From: Hydrangea macrophylla
Lineage: Eukaryota; Streptophyta; Magnoliopsida; Cornales; Hydrangeaceae
Length of the DNA stretch: 64,000 bases
Reading direction: 5' to 3'
Assembly: GCA_033977485.1 (NCBI GenBank)
Contig: CM066992.1
Location: 99,522,140 to 99,586,139 of the forward strand
The notes beneath the pieces were generated by a model. The model was given only the letters and a program-made list of their open reading frames with translations, made no database searches and was not told the DNA's origin. Shown here in pieces: positions 43,770 to 55,324 of this stretch. Numbering within the stretch: position 1 is the stretch's first letter; every line of letters begins with the position of its first letter. The position numbers and the translations under genes were made by a program.

Positions 43770-44084
43770 TGTTAGGAAACTGTGTTCCCAGAATCCGTTG
43801 ACAGTGCGTATAAGTTGGTACTGCAAAAAATTTCGTGAAATCTATAATAACCCTACAAGGGCGGAACTAGGGTTACCTTGAACTGCAAAACGGATTGCTG
43901 TAGTAGACGAATCGAGAACACGGGCTCGATAACAGTTCACGATCTTCTACCGTATTCCTCCGCTGCCAGAATATCGAACTGAGTGTGGGCTCTTTCGAAA
44001 TCCTTTTTGTTTTCTGCTCTCCCTCTTTTACGCTCTCTTTTCTATTCCGAGTTATAATACTCTTGATCGAGGACACGACCTCCC
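43770..44084. repeat. 315-bp tandem duplication across copia/hAT boundary
   Basis: 43770-44084 holds the first ~298 bp of the copia LTR followed by a second copy of the hAT flank (TCGAGGACACGACCTCCC), after which the full LTR begins at 44085. The junction reads CTTGAT/CGAGG with GAT shared between the LTR (CTTGATGG) and the flank (GGATCGAGG). The duplicated part agrees with the adjacent left LTR, not the right one, at the positions where the LTRs differ, so it arose after insertion. Confidence 0.92.
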
Positions 44085-45393
44085 TGTTAGGAAACTGTGT
44101 TCCCAGAATCCGTTGACAGTGCGTATAAGTTGGTACTGCAAAAAATTTCGTGAAATCTATAATAACCCTACAAGGGCGGAACTAGGGTTACCTTGAACTG
44201 CAAAACGGATTGCTGTAGTAGACGAATCGAGAACACGGGCTCGATAACAGTTCACGATCTTCTACCGTATTCCTCCGCTGCCAGAATATCGAACTGAGTG
44301 TGGGCTCTTTCGAAATCCTTTTTGTTTTCTGCTCTCCCTCTTTTACGCTCTCTTTTCTATTCCGAGTTATAATACTCTTGATGGAAAAACGCTAACAGAT
44401 GAGAGAGCCAAAGCAGCATATATATAGGCTACGATAGGGACCATAAGAAGTCAATAAGGAATAGGCTTCCTTATGGAATTAGGAAACCCTCATTCGAACT
44501 GAATCAGATTCCTATTTCCATAAATTATAATTCATACCACTAAAGAATTATAATTGCACTCCTACCCTTATCTCAAAAATATATTTCGAGCTCCATGTTA
44601 TTAAATGCTTATTATCTCCCCATGTTAAGATTACAGATATCCCATTAATTAACTATAATTACTGACAATCATATTTAATTAATTTCTTAAAATTCCTTGA
44701 GATCCTCTGCTTAACTTATCTGATATGTCGGATACAAAATCCACCTGCAGGGTTTGACATAGTCAAAACTTATAAGCTTTCTCAAGGGGATATTATCAAT
44801 CCCAAAAATTGAGACATGGATTCCATCATTAATTAATATCCACCACACAATTAATATTGCCACCCAATCCAATGAGATATTGACCCATTTAAGGATCTCA
44901 CCCTTTTAGGGATCAAAGTGTAAATATCAAATGTACGTGTCTACAAATTAACTTAGGATTTAGAGCATAAGCACTCATAATAGCCATGAGGTATTAATTA
45001 TCTTATAAGTCAGTATAAAGATAATTACCCCAAGTCAGTCCCGTTTAATACATAAAGAGTTGAAACTATACCGTTTTCCGTAGTCAAGACAAACCTACTA
45101 CAACACCATGCTGCAGTCCTACCGATGGTGTGTCCAATCCCATCTAAGACTGTAAACCAAAATCTTACATTCTATAATATCTGATAGCCTGATCTTCCGT
45201 GTGTAAGCCGAACTCTACACACCAAATCACCTACTATATAGAATGAGAGACACACATGCATAATATTAAATAAATAATATAATACAAACATTGCCCACAC
45301 AGATTCTCAAAAAAAAAAATGGATTAACTGATTTTATTAAATGAATAATAAATCAACTACATAAAGCATGGCTTTTAGTATATATCCCTAACA
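44085..45393 (-). repeat. 3' LTR of the copia element
   Basis: A TATATATA box lies at about 44416-44425 (minus-strand promoter). It ends CTAACA and is followed at 45394 by the purine tract. Its first 298 bp are duplicated at 43770. Confidence 0.95.
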
Positions 45394-45408
45394 ATCTCCC
45401 ACTTAGAC

Positions 45409-48400
45409 TCAAAGCCATGATGCGACACACCTCACTCCTATCCCTTCTACATGACTGTCAAAAGTCTTGGCGGGTAAGTTCTTGGTGAAAGGATCTTCTA
45501 GGTTATTTGTTGATGCTATCTTGGTCACTTCAACATCACCTCTTTGCACGATCTCTCGTATCAGGTGATACTTACGCTCAATGTGTTTTCCCTTCTTATG
45601 GGCTCTTGGTTCCTTTGAGTTAGCAACCGCTCCGCTATTATCGCAATAAAGGGTAATAGCCGATTGTACCGTAGGTACTACTCTTAGATCCATAAGGAAG
45701 TTTCTGAGCCAAACGGCCTCCTTAGCGGCTTCTGAAGCAGCCACATACTCGGCTTCCATGGTGGAATCAGCAATACATGACTGCTTGATACTCCTCCAAG
45801 TAATGGCTCCACCTCCTAGGGTAAACACATATCCTGAGGTAGACTTTCTGGAATCCCTATCTGACATGAAATCAGAATCTGTGTACCCAATGGGTATAAG
45901 ACTGTCATCTTGGTAAACTAACATATAGTCTCGAGTCCTTTTCAGGTACTTGAGAATATTTTTCGCCGCAGTCCAATGTTCTTGCCCTGGATTAGACTGG
46001 TATCTACTAAACATGCCAACAGCAAAGCAGATGTCAGGTCTAGTACATAGCATAGCATACATTAGGCTTCCTACTGCCAAGGCATAAGGAACTGCCTTCA
46101 TCTTCTCTATCTCATCAGGTATCTTAGGACACTGATCCTTAGATAGAGTAATTCCGTGTCTGAAGGGAAGGAATCCCTTCTTGGAATCTTGCATGCTAAA
46201 CCTTGCAAGAATATTGTCAATATAAGTGCCTTGTGACAAGCCCAACATCCTATTCTTGCGATCTCGCATAAGCTTGATCCCTAGGATGTGACCGGCTTCT
46301 CCCAAGTCCTTCATATCGAATTGACTGGACAACCATACCCTTACAGAAGATAATACCCTCACATCATTTTTGATTAGCAAGATATCATCCACATATAGTA
46401 CTAAGAACACCACCACTCGTCCATCATGTTTCTTGTACACACAAGATTCATCCGCACATTGATCAAAACCAAAAGACTTGATTGCTTGATCAAAGCGGAT
46501 ATTCCAAGACCTAGATGCTTGCTTAAGTCCATAAATGGACTTCTTAAGCTTGCACAACATGTGTTCTTGGTCCTTCGCAATGAACCTGTCTGGTTGCATC
46601 ATATAGATGCACTCGTCAAGATTCCCATTTAGAAATGTTGTCTTGACATCCATTTGCCAAATTTCGTAATCGAAATGTGCAGCAATGGATAAGAGAATCC
46701 GGATAGACTTCAGCATTGCCATCGGCAAAAAAGTTTCCTCATAATCGATTCCTTCTTTTTGAGTGAACCCTTTCGCAACAAGCCTTGCTTTAAAGGTTTC
46801 CACCTTACCGTCTGCTCTTCTCTTCTTCTTATAGATCCACTTACATCCAATGGGTTTTATTTCATTGGGTGGTTCTACAAGATCCCAGACTTGATTAGAG
46901 TACATGGACTCCATTTCAGACTTCATAGCCTTTTGCCAAAGATCTGCATCTTTATCTTGGAGTGCTTCATTGTAGTTACAGGGGTCGGTACCTTGTTCAT
47001 CAGGGACCTGGTCATAAGACTCTCCCAAGAACATATACCGGTCAGGTTGAATAATAACCCTCCCACTACGATGAGGCACAACCCGTGTTTGTGCATCAAT
47101 GATATTTCGTTGTGAAGATTCTGAACCTAATACACCATTATCTACACGTTGTACTGGTTCAGGAACCTGCGTGTTAATGGTTGGTTCGGGATCTATAAGT
47201 GTTTCGATAATCCTCCTACTACGACGTGGTAATGGAATATTGATAACTCTTTCTTGTGGTGTTTCTTCTCGTACCGTTGGTATCGAAGAAGCATATGTCG
47301 GTGTCTCTCCTCTCATTTCCACTAGAAAAATACGGCTTCTAGGCTTGTGGTCCATAACGTAGTCCTATTCTAAGAATGTGGCATTGGTGCTAACAATAAC
47401 CTTCTGATCCTTAGGACTATAAAACAGACCACCTTTAGTTCCTCTTGGATACCCAACAAAGAAACATACTTCTGTTCTTGATTCCAACTTTTCTGCATTC
47501 CCTTTCAGCACATGTGCTGGACTACCCCAGATCCGAACATGCCGCAAACTAGGCTTTCGCCCAGTCCACAATTCTGTGGGAGTAGTAGGTACTGACTTAG
47601 ATGGTACCAAGTTTAGAATGTATGCAGTTGTCTCTAATGCGTGTCCCCAAAAAGAAATTGGTAAATCCGAGTAACTCATCATAGATCTTACCATGTCCAT
47701 GAGAGTCCTGTTCCTTCTTTCTGCTACACCGTTCTGCTGAGGCATACGGGGTGCAGACAATTGGGATGTAATCCCTTGCTCCAATAAGTATTCCCTAAAC
47801 TCTCCCAAGAGTTACTCTCCACCACGATCAGATCGTAGTGTCTTGATACATTTACCTAGATGCTTCTCCGTTTCAGCCTTGAAGTCTTTGAATTTCTTAA
47901 AGCATTCAGCCTTACGCCGCATCAAATAAATGTACCCATACCTTGAGTAATCATCGATGAAAGTGACAAAGTACTCAAATCCCCCTCTTGCTTGGACAGT
48001 CATAGGACCACACAAATCAGAGTGAACCAGTTTCAATGGCTCTTTAGCTCTATAGCCCTTGGCCGAGAATGGCATCTTGGTCATTTTGCCTTCCAAGCAG
48101 GATTCACAAACTGGAAGTGCCTCCACTTCCAATGAGCCTAATGGCCCATTTTGAACTAGTCTTTGAATCCTTTTCAAATTAATATGACCAAGGCATAAGT
48201 GCCAAAGATACGTTTGGTTCATCCTCGAAGGTTCTTTTCTCTTAAATAGCAAACTATTTGTGTTATTCAATTCATTAAGTTGCAGTATAGGAGAGATATG
48301 ATTTATAATATAAAGATCATCCACTAATTGACCAGAACAAATAAAACGTTTATTTTCTTTAATAACTACTACTTTATTAAAATGAACTGAATATCCATTC

Positions 48401-49509
48401 TTTACTAAACTAGAAACTGAAACTAAATTCCTTCTAATAGAAGGTACATAAAAGCAATTTCTTAATATTAAAATCCTATCTCTACCAAAACTAAGATGTA
48501 GATCCCCTACTGCAACTGCTGCTACTCTCGTAGCATTTCCCATATATAGATAAATCTCTCCATCACTGAGCTGCCTGGTTCCCTGGAACCCCTGTAAAGA
48601 ATTGCATACATGATCAGTGGCTCTCGTATCTACACACCAGGTACCGGTAGATCGGACCGCTAAACACGATTCAACAACTAGTAAATGAGATTTACCTTGA
48701 TTGTTCTGTCTGGCGAGATAAACTAGACATTGCTTCTTTCAGTGTCCTGGCTGTTTGTAAACAAAACATTTGCCTTTAGGCTTTCCCGGTTGTCCTCGTG
48801 GCCTTTGGATTGGCGGAGGACTCGCGGCCTTCTTTTGAGCCTTTTTAATTTTCTTCTTGCCTTTCGGCTTTGAAGCAGAACCTTTCTCAAACACAAGAGC
48901 ACTCCCTAACTTTCTGTTGAGACCCTCAGCTGCCTGGAGTTCTTTACGCAGCTCCGCCAAAGTATAATTAAATTTATTCATGTTGTAATTGAGGCGGAAT
49001 TGCTTAAAAGACTCTGGCAGTGACTGGAGTACGATATCGACTTGGGTTTCCCCGTCGATTTCAGCTCCAAGGATCTCTAGTTCATTAAGAAGAGATATCA
49101 TCTTAAGAACATGATCCCTTACAGGCGTCCCCTCAGCCATGGTTGTATTCATCAAGTCTTTCATAGCAACCTGCCTAGCTGCACGACTTTGATCCCCGAA
49201 CATCTCTCGGAGGCTCTCCATCATGTCATAGGCGTTGGTCATTGACTAATGCTGATGTTGCAGAACATTTGACATGGATGCCAAAATGTAACACCGCGCC
49301 ATCTCATCAGCCTTGACCCATTTCTTGTGAGCCTGGGTTTCCTCAGCGGTTGCCCCCTCACCAGGTTGCTCAGGACATTCTTGAGTAAGCACAAACTTGT
49401 ACTCTTCAGCAGTTAACACAATATCCAAATTCCTTTTCCAGTCTATATAGTTTGGTCCAGTAAGTTTGTTTTCTTTAAGTATAACAGCAAGTGGATTGAA
49501 AGTACCCAT
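45409..49509 (-). pseudogene. Copia Gag-Pol polyprotein, one frame with four stops
   Basis: From ATG 49507-49509: Gag (LTGPNYIDWKRNLDIVL; UBN2-type core) with a degraded zinc knuckle CFVYKQPGH. Then protease (CVDTRATDHVC; the usual DSGAT is altered), GAG-pre-integrase (HLCLGHINL...CESCLEGK), integrase ([37 protein letters not shown]), RT (GCKWIYKKK, MDVKTTFLNG, LVLYVDDILLI) and RNase H (GYTDSDFMSDRDSRKSTSGY). Stops lie at 49246-49248, 48739-48741, 47812-47814 and 47365-47367, all in one frame with no frameshift over about 1366 codons. RT and RNase H (45409-47355) remain open. Inactive as written but recently functional. Confidence 0.95.
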
Positions 49510-51030
49510 TTAAAAGCCTGAGAATCACATAACATAAATAATTACGTTTGGGCAAAAATTACTATGGATTCGAGTTGAAAATATTGGTTCCCTCTACCAT
49601 ATTTGAAAGGAATCCGCCAGCAACCTGATACACCGCGAATAGTATGACTCGATGGGAAGCCATATACTATCCATCATTTGTTCAGATAGACAATTGCCTT
49701 TTAATTTTACTATTCGGGCAATGTACTTTGCCTAATAAAATTAAACTGCTGACTTGCTTTAGTCCTATAAATAATAACAGTGACTTAGATGGAGAGGATA
49801 TTATTATTTATAGCTAAGTGTATACCATCACTTAATTCTAGGTCAAGAGTTCCATGAGGAACACCTCTGATGGAGAGGTGACCCGCACCAACAATCACCC
49901 AAAACATTCTTTTAAAGAAGTTTGTACTGATGATTCCATGATCAACTACATCCGATAGGAAGGATGACACTAGAGCCATCACACAAAATTAATCATATCA
50001 TCTACAAACCAGTGATGGAGACCATGGGATTTATACTTGATAAATTCCCTCTCCCACTTAGAATTTTAAAAAAAATTTGAGGGTTATAATTTTTTTAGAA
50101 AAACTTTTAATTTAATTAATAAAAAATAATGGAATACTTGACAAGGATTAATTCATCCTTACTAGTGAAACCCACATGTGTAGATAATAAAATTATTCTA
50201 TTCTCATGATTTTAGAAAATAAGTACATATGTTTTCAAATTATGGAATTAGTTTTATTTCTAAATACACATGTAGTTGTCCATCATTTTAAATTAATATA
50301 AATTAAACATGCAGCTAGACATCTGAAATAGGTCTAGGAACAATTATCCATGTTGTCCTATTCATTAAACATGAAACAATAATAATCATTCAATCACACA
50401 TAAATAAGGAAACCACAATAAAATAGGAATCCCACTATTATGGTCAAGCTGCAACTCTTGTGAAGAAATCTTCATTGAATCCGATTAGCTCTATGTCGCT
50501 ACTACGCAACGGGGGTCGAGGGGGCAACGCCCCCCGCGGGGTTTCCGGGGCAGCGCCCCGGAAGCTAAATTCGATTTACCATCAGAATGCCTTCCAGAAC
50601 TATTTTCTGAAACAGTTTTCTGAAACTGCCTCCAGATTGCTTTCTGAAACTGCTTGTAAACTGTCTTCACGAACTGTCTTCACGGATTTACTTGAGATAT
50701 ATTACATAAATCATATGCCTCCGTGAAGGAGTTCATATGCTATATATTTGCAGTAAATTAACCACGCATCAATCAAGCGTGGGATCCAATACATACAAAT
50801 CCTATGCCTCCATAAAGGAGTTCACATACTATATCAAAATAGCAATATTAACCACGAATAAACCCATCGTGGGATCCAATTACACAAAACCAGCGACCAT
50901 AATAGTGGAATAAGAACGCTGCAAAACAAGGGTTAGCACAGATCTACGTTCTATCCATCCATCAATGCACGCATAAGATCTATTTTATTGGACAACATGG
51001 TTGCTTCCAACCTATACGTTGAATCAACGT
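49510..51030 (-). other. Copia 5' leader
   Basis: About 1.5 kb between the PBS and gag on the minus strand. It contains a GC-rich hairpin region (50505-50570), repeated phrases such as CCTCC(G/A)T(G/A)AAGGAGTTCA(T/C)AT (about 50718 and 50806) and GTGGGATCCAAT (about 50780 and 50870), and otherwise AT-rich sequence. No supported gene. Long structured leaders are usual in plant copia RNAs. Confidence 0.7.
50505..50570. other. GC-rich stem-loop cluster in copia leader
   Basis: GAGGGGGCAACGCCCCCCGC and GGGGCAGCGCCCC form two consecutive hairpins (GGGGGC-AAC-GCCCCC and GGGGC-A-GCGCCCC). They stand out in an otherwise AT-rich leader. A packaging, dimerisation or translation-control role is possible but is inference. 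Confidence 0.55.
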
Positions 51031-51043
51031 TGCTCTGATACCA
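51031..51043 (-). promoter_or_regulatory. Copia primer binding site (initiator-Met tRNA)
   Basis: Minus-strand TGGTATCAGAGCA, separated from the 5' LTR by one base. It is complementary to the 3' end of the plant initiator methionine tRNA and primes minus-strand DNA synthesis. Confidence 0.9.
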
Positions 51044-51044
51044 C

Positions 51045-52362
51045 TGTTAGGAAACTGTGTTCCCAGAATCCGTTGACAGTGCGTATAAGTTGGTACTGCA
51101 AAAAATTTCATGAAATCTATAATAACCCTACAAGGGCGGAACTAGGGTTACCTTGAACTGCAAAACGGATTGCTGTAGTAGACGAATCGAGAACACGGGC
51201 TCGATAACAGCTCACGATCTTCTACCGTATTCCTCCGCTGCCAGAATATCGAACTGAGTGTGGGCTCTTTCGAAATCCTTTTTGTTTTCTGCTCTCCCTC
51301 TTTTACGCTCTCTTTTCTATTCCGAGTTATAATACTCTTGATGGAAAAATGCTAACAGATGAGAGAGCCAAAGCAGCATATATATAGGCTACGATAGGGA
51401 CCATAAGAAGTCAATAAGGAATAGGCTTCCTTATGGAATTAGGAAACCCTAATTCGAACTGAATCAGATTCCTATTTTCATAAATTATAATTCATACCAC
51501 TAAAGAATTATAATTGCACTCCTACCCTTATCTCAAAAATATATTTCGAGCTCCATGTTATTAAATGCTTATTATCTCCCCATGTTAAGATTACAGATAT
51601 CCATTAATTAACTATAATTACTGACAATCATATTTAATTAACTTCTTAAAATTCCTTGAGATCCGCTTAACTTATCTGATATGTCGGATACAAAATCCAC
51701 CTGCAGGATTTGACATAATCAAAACTTATAAGCTTTCTCAAGGGGATATTATCAATCCCAAAAATTGAGACATGGATTCCATCATTAATTAATATCCACC
51801 ACACAATTAATATTGCCACCCAATCCAATGAGATATTGACCCATTTAAGGATCTCACCCTTTTAGGGATCAAAGTGTAAATATCAAATGTACGTGTCTAC
51901 AAATTAACTTAGGATTTAGAGCATAAGCACTCATAATAGCCATGAGGTATTAATTATCTTATAAGTCAGTATAAAGATAATTACCCCAAGTCAGTCCCGT
52001 TTAATACACAAAGTGTACCAGCATAGTGAGTTGAAACTATACCGTTTTCCGTAGTCAAGACAAACCTACTACAACACCATGCTGCAGTCCTACCGATGGT
52101 GTGTCCAATACCATCTAAGACTGTAAACCAAAATCTTACATTCTATAATATCTAATGGCCTGATCTTCCGTATGTAAGCCGAACTCTACACACCAAATCA
52201 CCTACTATATAGAATGAGAGACACACATGCATAATATTAAATAAATAATATAATACAAACATTGCCCACACAGATTCTCAAAAAAAAATGGATTAACTGA
52301 TTTTATTAAATGAATAATAAATCAACTACATAAAGCATGGCTTTTAGTATATATCCCTAACA
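51045..52362 (-). repeat. 5' LTR of the copia element
   Basis: Nearly identical to 44085-45393. It includes 13 bp missing from the other LTR near 52012-52030 (GTACCAGCATAGTG region). The TSD CTCCC follows at 52363. Confidence 0.95.
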
Positions 52363-52367
52363 CTCCC

Positions 52368-54247
52368 GTGCTAAATGCGGACTCTGAGGCAACTGTTGAC
52401 ACGGGAATAGCTAGTACATCTCAAGCTATTTGGGAAACAATGGGGTATTTAGTATAATTAATCTTCCACCAACCCAATACATCAAAATCGGCAGAATTAA
52501 TTTCACACGCTTCTATCAAGTATCTCTCCAATTCATTCTTGGAGACTATACTACTTTGATGTTCTAAGCGTCTCTGACAGTCCAAGTCAAAAGATGCACT
52601 AGCATCATCACCACCATCAATATCCATAACCCCCAATTCCTCCTTCAAATTCGTTTCTATACTTGCATTTGAATCGTTGTTCACATACCACTCATATATA
52701 TTATTCAACTTCTCTTTTAGTTTATCCATCAAATCCTTAACCATACTTACTTCATAAACTTTTTCAAAGCAATATTCAACAACCAACAATTTGCGCCGTG
52801 GATCAAGCACCATTGCAACAAATAACAAAAAATTTATCTTTTCATAGCGACCCCAATACTTTTCAAACTTGAGTCTCATGCCCTCGGCCATCATTCTTAA
52901 ACTTATATCGTTGTGACTACACAATTTATTAATTTTAGGTTGAATGAAAACAATCTCCGTATAAAAAGCATTTGAAGTGACGAATGAAAACCCTAAAAAA
53001 TGTAAGGTTGCACTGTGAAAAAGTTTAAGAAACTTCACAAACAACCTAGTTTTTTCCCAATCATCACTATCCGGAGGACCCAATATCTTCCTTCCACTAT
53101 CTCGTCCACTCCCACTTTCATCCCTATCTACACCATCATTCACAACACTTTTAAAGTAAGAAGAAAAAGCTAGATCCTCCTCTAAACATTCAACTGCATT
53201 CTCAAATTGCACGGCCCTTTCCAACATAAGATAGGTCGAATTCCATCTAGTTGGCACATCTAAGCAAAGAAAAGCTTTAGTACTGGTGTGTTCTCTTTCG
53301 GCACATATCTTAAACTTAGCCAACCTAGACGGAGATGACCTCACATAGCTCACAACATTACGGATCTTAATGATTGATTCATCCAATTCCTTTAACCCGT
53401 CACTAACAATCAAGTTTAAAATGTGTGCACAACATCTCATGTGCAAAAATTCATACTCTAATACAATCCCCTTTCTATTCTTAGTTTTCCTTCTCAAATG
53501 ATTAATGATACCATTATTAGAGCTTGCATTATCAACTGTCATAGTTAGAAACTTATCAATTCCCCAATCTAACAAGCACCCCTCAATCGCCTTACCAAGT
53601 GTATCATCCTTGTGATCAAAAACTAAATTAAAACTAAGGATTTTCTTGTGAATTTTCCAATTGGCATCTATGAAATGTCCAGTGAGAGACATGTAGTTTA
53701 AATTTTGAATCGAGGTCCACGTATCGGTGGTAAGACAAATACGTTGACCTCTCATAACACTCTTCAACCTTTTCTTCTCATTAGCATAAAGTAATAAAAT
53801 ATCTTTAGCAATTGTAATCCAGGAAGGGATCTTAATCCACTTTGGTTAGACAACTTGCATAAATTCTTTAAAGCCCTCAGTTTCTACAAATCTAAACGAC
53901 AACTCATTTTTAATAATCAATTTTGCAAGTGCTTTTCTACAAGCATCAATAGTGAAAGTCATTGGCATAAGTTGGCTAACACCATCTCCATGTTCACCTA
54001 TTGGTTTGAATCCTAATATCGATTGGGACTTATCCTGTTTCCTAAACGGATTTTTTGTGCATTGAGATTCAAGGTGGGTCAACATGGACTTAGTCCCGTT
54101 TTGCTTGGTATCACAAGCATAATCCGTCCCACAGTAGTTACAAGCAGCCCTTGGTTTTTCTCCAGGTTTACATTCAATCTTTTTAAAATGGTCCCAAACA
54201 ATTGACCTCTTTCTACCACGACCCTCACGGGACTCGCTAGTATTCAT
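52368..54247 (-). pseudogene. hAT transposase, N-terminal and catalytic part
   Basis: Residues 1-133 (54247-53846) carry a BED-type zinc finger: WDHFKKIE, CNYCGTDY, HLESQC. An in-frame TAA (53846-53848) follows; the frame then resumes as PKWIKIPS and continues through the RNase H-like hAT core (TTDTWTSIQNLNYM, LGKAIEGCLLDWGI, TVDNASSNN, MRCCAHILNLIVSDGL, VPTRWNSTY) and a DUF4413-like segment to YPIVSQIA. A TGA (52421-52423) replaces the expected Arg before DVLAIPVSTVASESAFSTG, where copia is inserted. An ATG at about 54390 in another frame may be the original start, and a short Pro-rich N-terminus (TPTPTP) lies between. Confidence 0.93.
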
Positions 54248-54400
54248 GGAGGGCTTTTGACCTCCAGATTAGCCATTGGAGTTGGAGTTGGAGTTGGAGG
54301 TGGAGTTCCTTGTTAGGATGAACTCTAATTTACGGTCTCATTACTGCCAATTGCATCAGCTAGATTTGTGTTATCAGGATCACCCATCTAAGGATAAAAA

Positions 54401-54937
54401 AAAATGGAACAAAATTAACAAATCAAATACTAAAATTACTAAAATTTCATTTGGAAACTTACTATAATTCTGCAACCACAGCTATACCCACCACATATGC
54501 ATAGTTGAATGGCCCTTTCAAATTACTAAGTTACTAATTTCATGCATATATAGCACATATCTAAAAAAACCAACATGGTAATGTACATGGATTGAGATTC
54601 TAGTATGCTAGTTCAAGAAATGTACACGGATTTGTTGATCCCAATAAGTTTAAAAGTGTTTTTATTTTTACTTAAAATAGACATCCTTCTATAATCAAAA
54701 AAGTAATTAATTGACTCTTAGTTATCTCTTCAAAAGGTGCCTGAAATTTAATTTATCCCTTTAAAGTATTGTGTCCCAATTGCTGAATACAAATCACAAC
54801 TCACAAGGCAATAGCTTTTTATGAATTACACTAACTAAAAATTATATCAATAACTCAAGAGAGGAAATTTAATTTATCAATAACTAAAATTATATCAATG
54901 ACTAAAAATTTAATTTATCCCTTTAAACTATTGTGTC
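54401..54937. other. Junction region, no gene
   Basis: AT-rich. The phrase AATTTAATTTATCCCTTTAA followed by A(G/C)TATTGTGTCCCA occurs at about 54747 and 54907, a duplication about 160 bp apart that marks the left edge of the chromovirus fragment. The right terminus of the hAT element should lie here but could not be identified. Confidence 0.5.
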
Positions 54938-55324
54938 CCAGTAGTACGCTTTGGCCTCAAGAGAGGAAAGTTAGCTCCGCGTTTCATTGGACCATTCGAG
55001 ATTTTGGATCGTGTTGGGAAAGTGGCTTATCGACTGGCGCTACCACCAAAAATGTCTGGGGTTCACAATGCATTTCATGTGAGTATGCTGAGAAAGTATA
55101 TATGAGACCCCTCGCATGTGATTAGTTATGACGATATTGAGACGAGTCATAACGTTTCTTACAAGGAGAGACCTGTGAAGATTCTGGATCAGAGTATCAA
55201 GAAGTTGAGGAATAAGGATATTCCGTTGGTAAAGGTTCAGTGGAATCACCATGACGAGAGCGAAGCCTCGTGGGAAGTTGAAGCTGATATGAGGAAGAAG
55301 TACTCGGAGATGTTTCATGACTAG
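54938..55324 (+). pseudogene. Chromovirus integrase C-terminus and chromodomain
   Basis: The frame reads [29 protein letters not shown] and [14 protein letters not shown] (GPY/F-type integrase end). A TGA at about 55103 is followed by PSHVISYDDIE and a chromodomain-like tail (PVKILDQSIKKLRNKDIPLV, VQWNHH, ASWEVEADMRKKYSEMF) to TAG 55322-55324. The 5' part of pol is missing. The tail places it with chromodomain-bearing Ty3 elements (Tekay/Del-like). The polypurine tract AAGGGAGGAAGGG (55357-55369) and LTR follow directly. Confidence 0.9.

Larger units (their letters stand above)
44085..52362 (-). mobile_element. Ty1/copia retrotransposon, nearly complete (8.3 kb)
   Basis: LTRs 44085-45393 (1309 bp) and 51045-52362 (1318 bp), both TGTTAGGAAACTG ... 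CCCTAACA. TSD is CTCCC (44080-44084, 52363-52367). On the minus strand the PBS TGGTATCAGAGCA lies just inside the right LTR (51031-51043) and the purine tract AAGTGGGAGAT abuts the left LTR. The gag-pol frame is continuous apart from four stop codons. The LTRs differ by scattered substitutions and small indels (for example near 45055 against 52010), so the insertion is fairly young. The target was the hATC domain of a hAT transposase. Confidence 0.96.
42718..54400 (-). mobile_element. hAT element (RICESLEEPER/ZBED class), split by copia
   Basis: The left terminus TAGGGGTGTAATTCGGTCGG is hAT-like and is followed by inverted CGGTTTCGG-type subterminal repeats to about 42870. The transposase gene runs on the minus strand from about 54390 to 43489 and is interrupted by an 8.3-kb copia insertion. 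No matching CACCCCTA terminus was found to the right of 54400, so that end is lost or diverged. Once the insertion is discounted the element is roughly 3.1 kb. Confidence 0.7.

Noticed and set aside
50500..50580. Organellar DNA insertion suggested by high GC
   Set aside because: Only about 70 bp is GC-rich, and it lies within the copia leader as hairpins. No organellar gene is recognised.
54588..54600. ATGGATTG at 54590 matching ATGGATTG before the hAT terminus at 42718 as an 8-bp TSD
   Set aside because: The sequence just left of it has no CACCCCTA-type inverted end, so the match may be chance.
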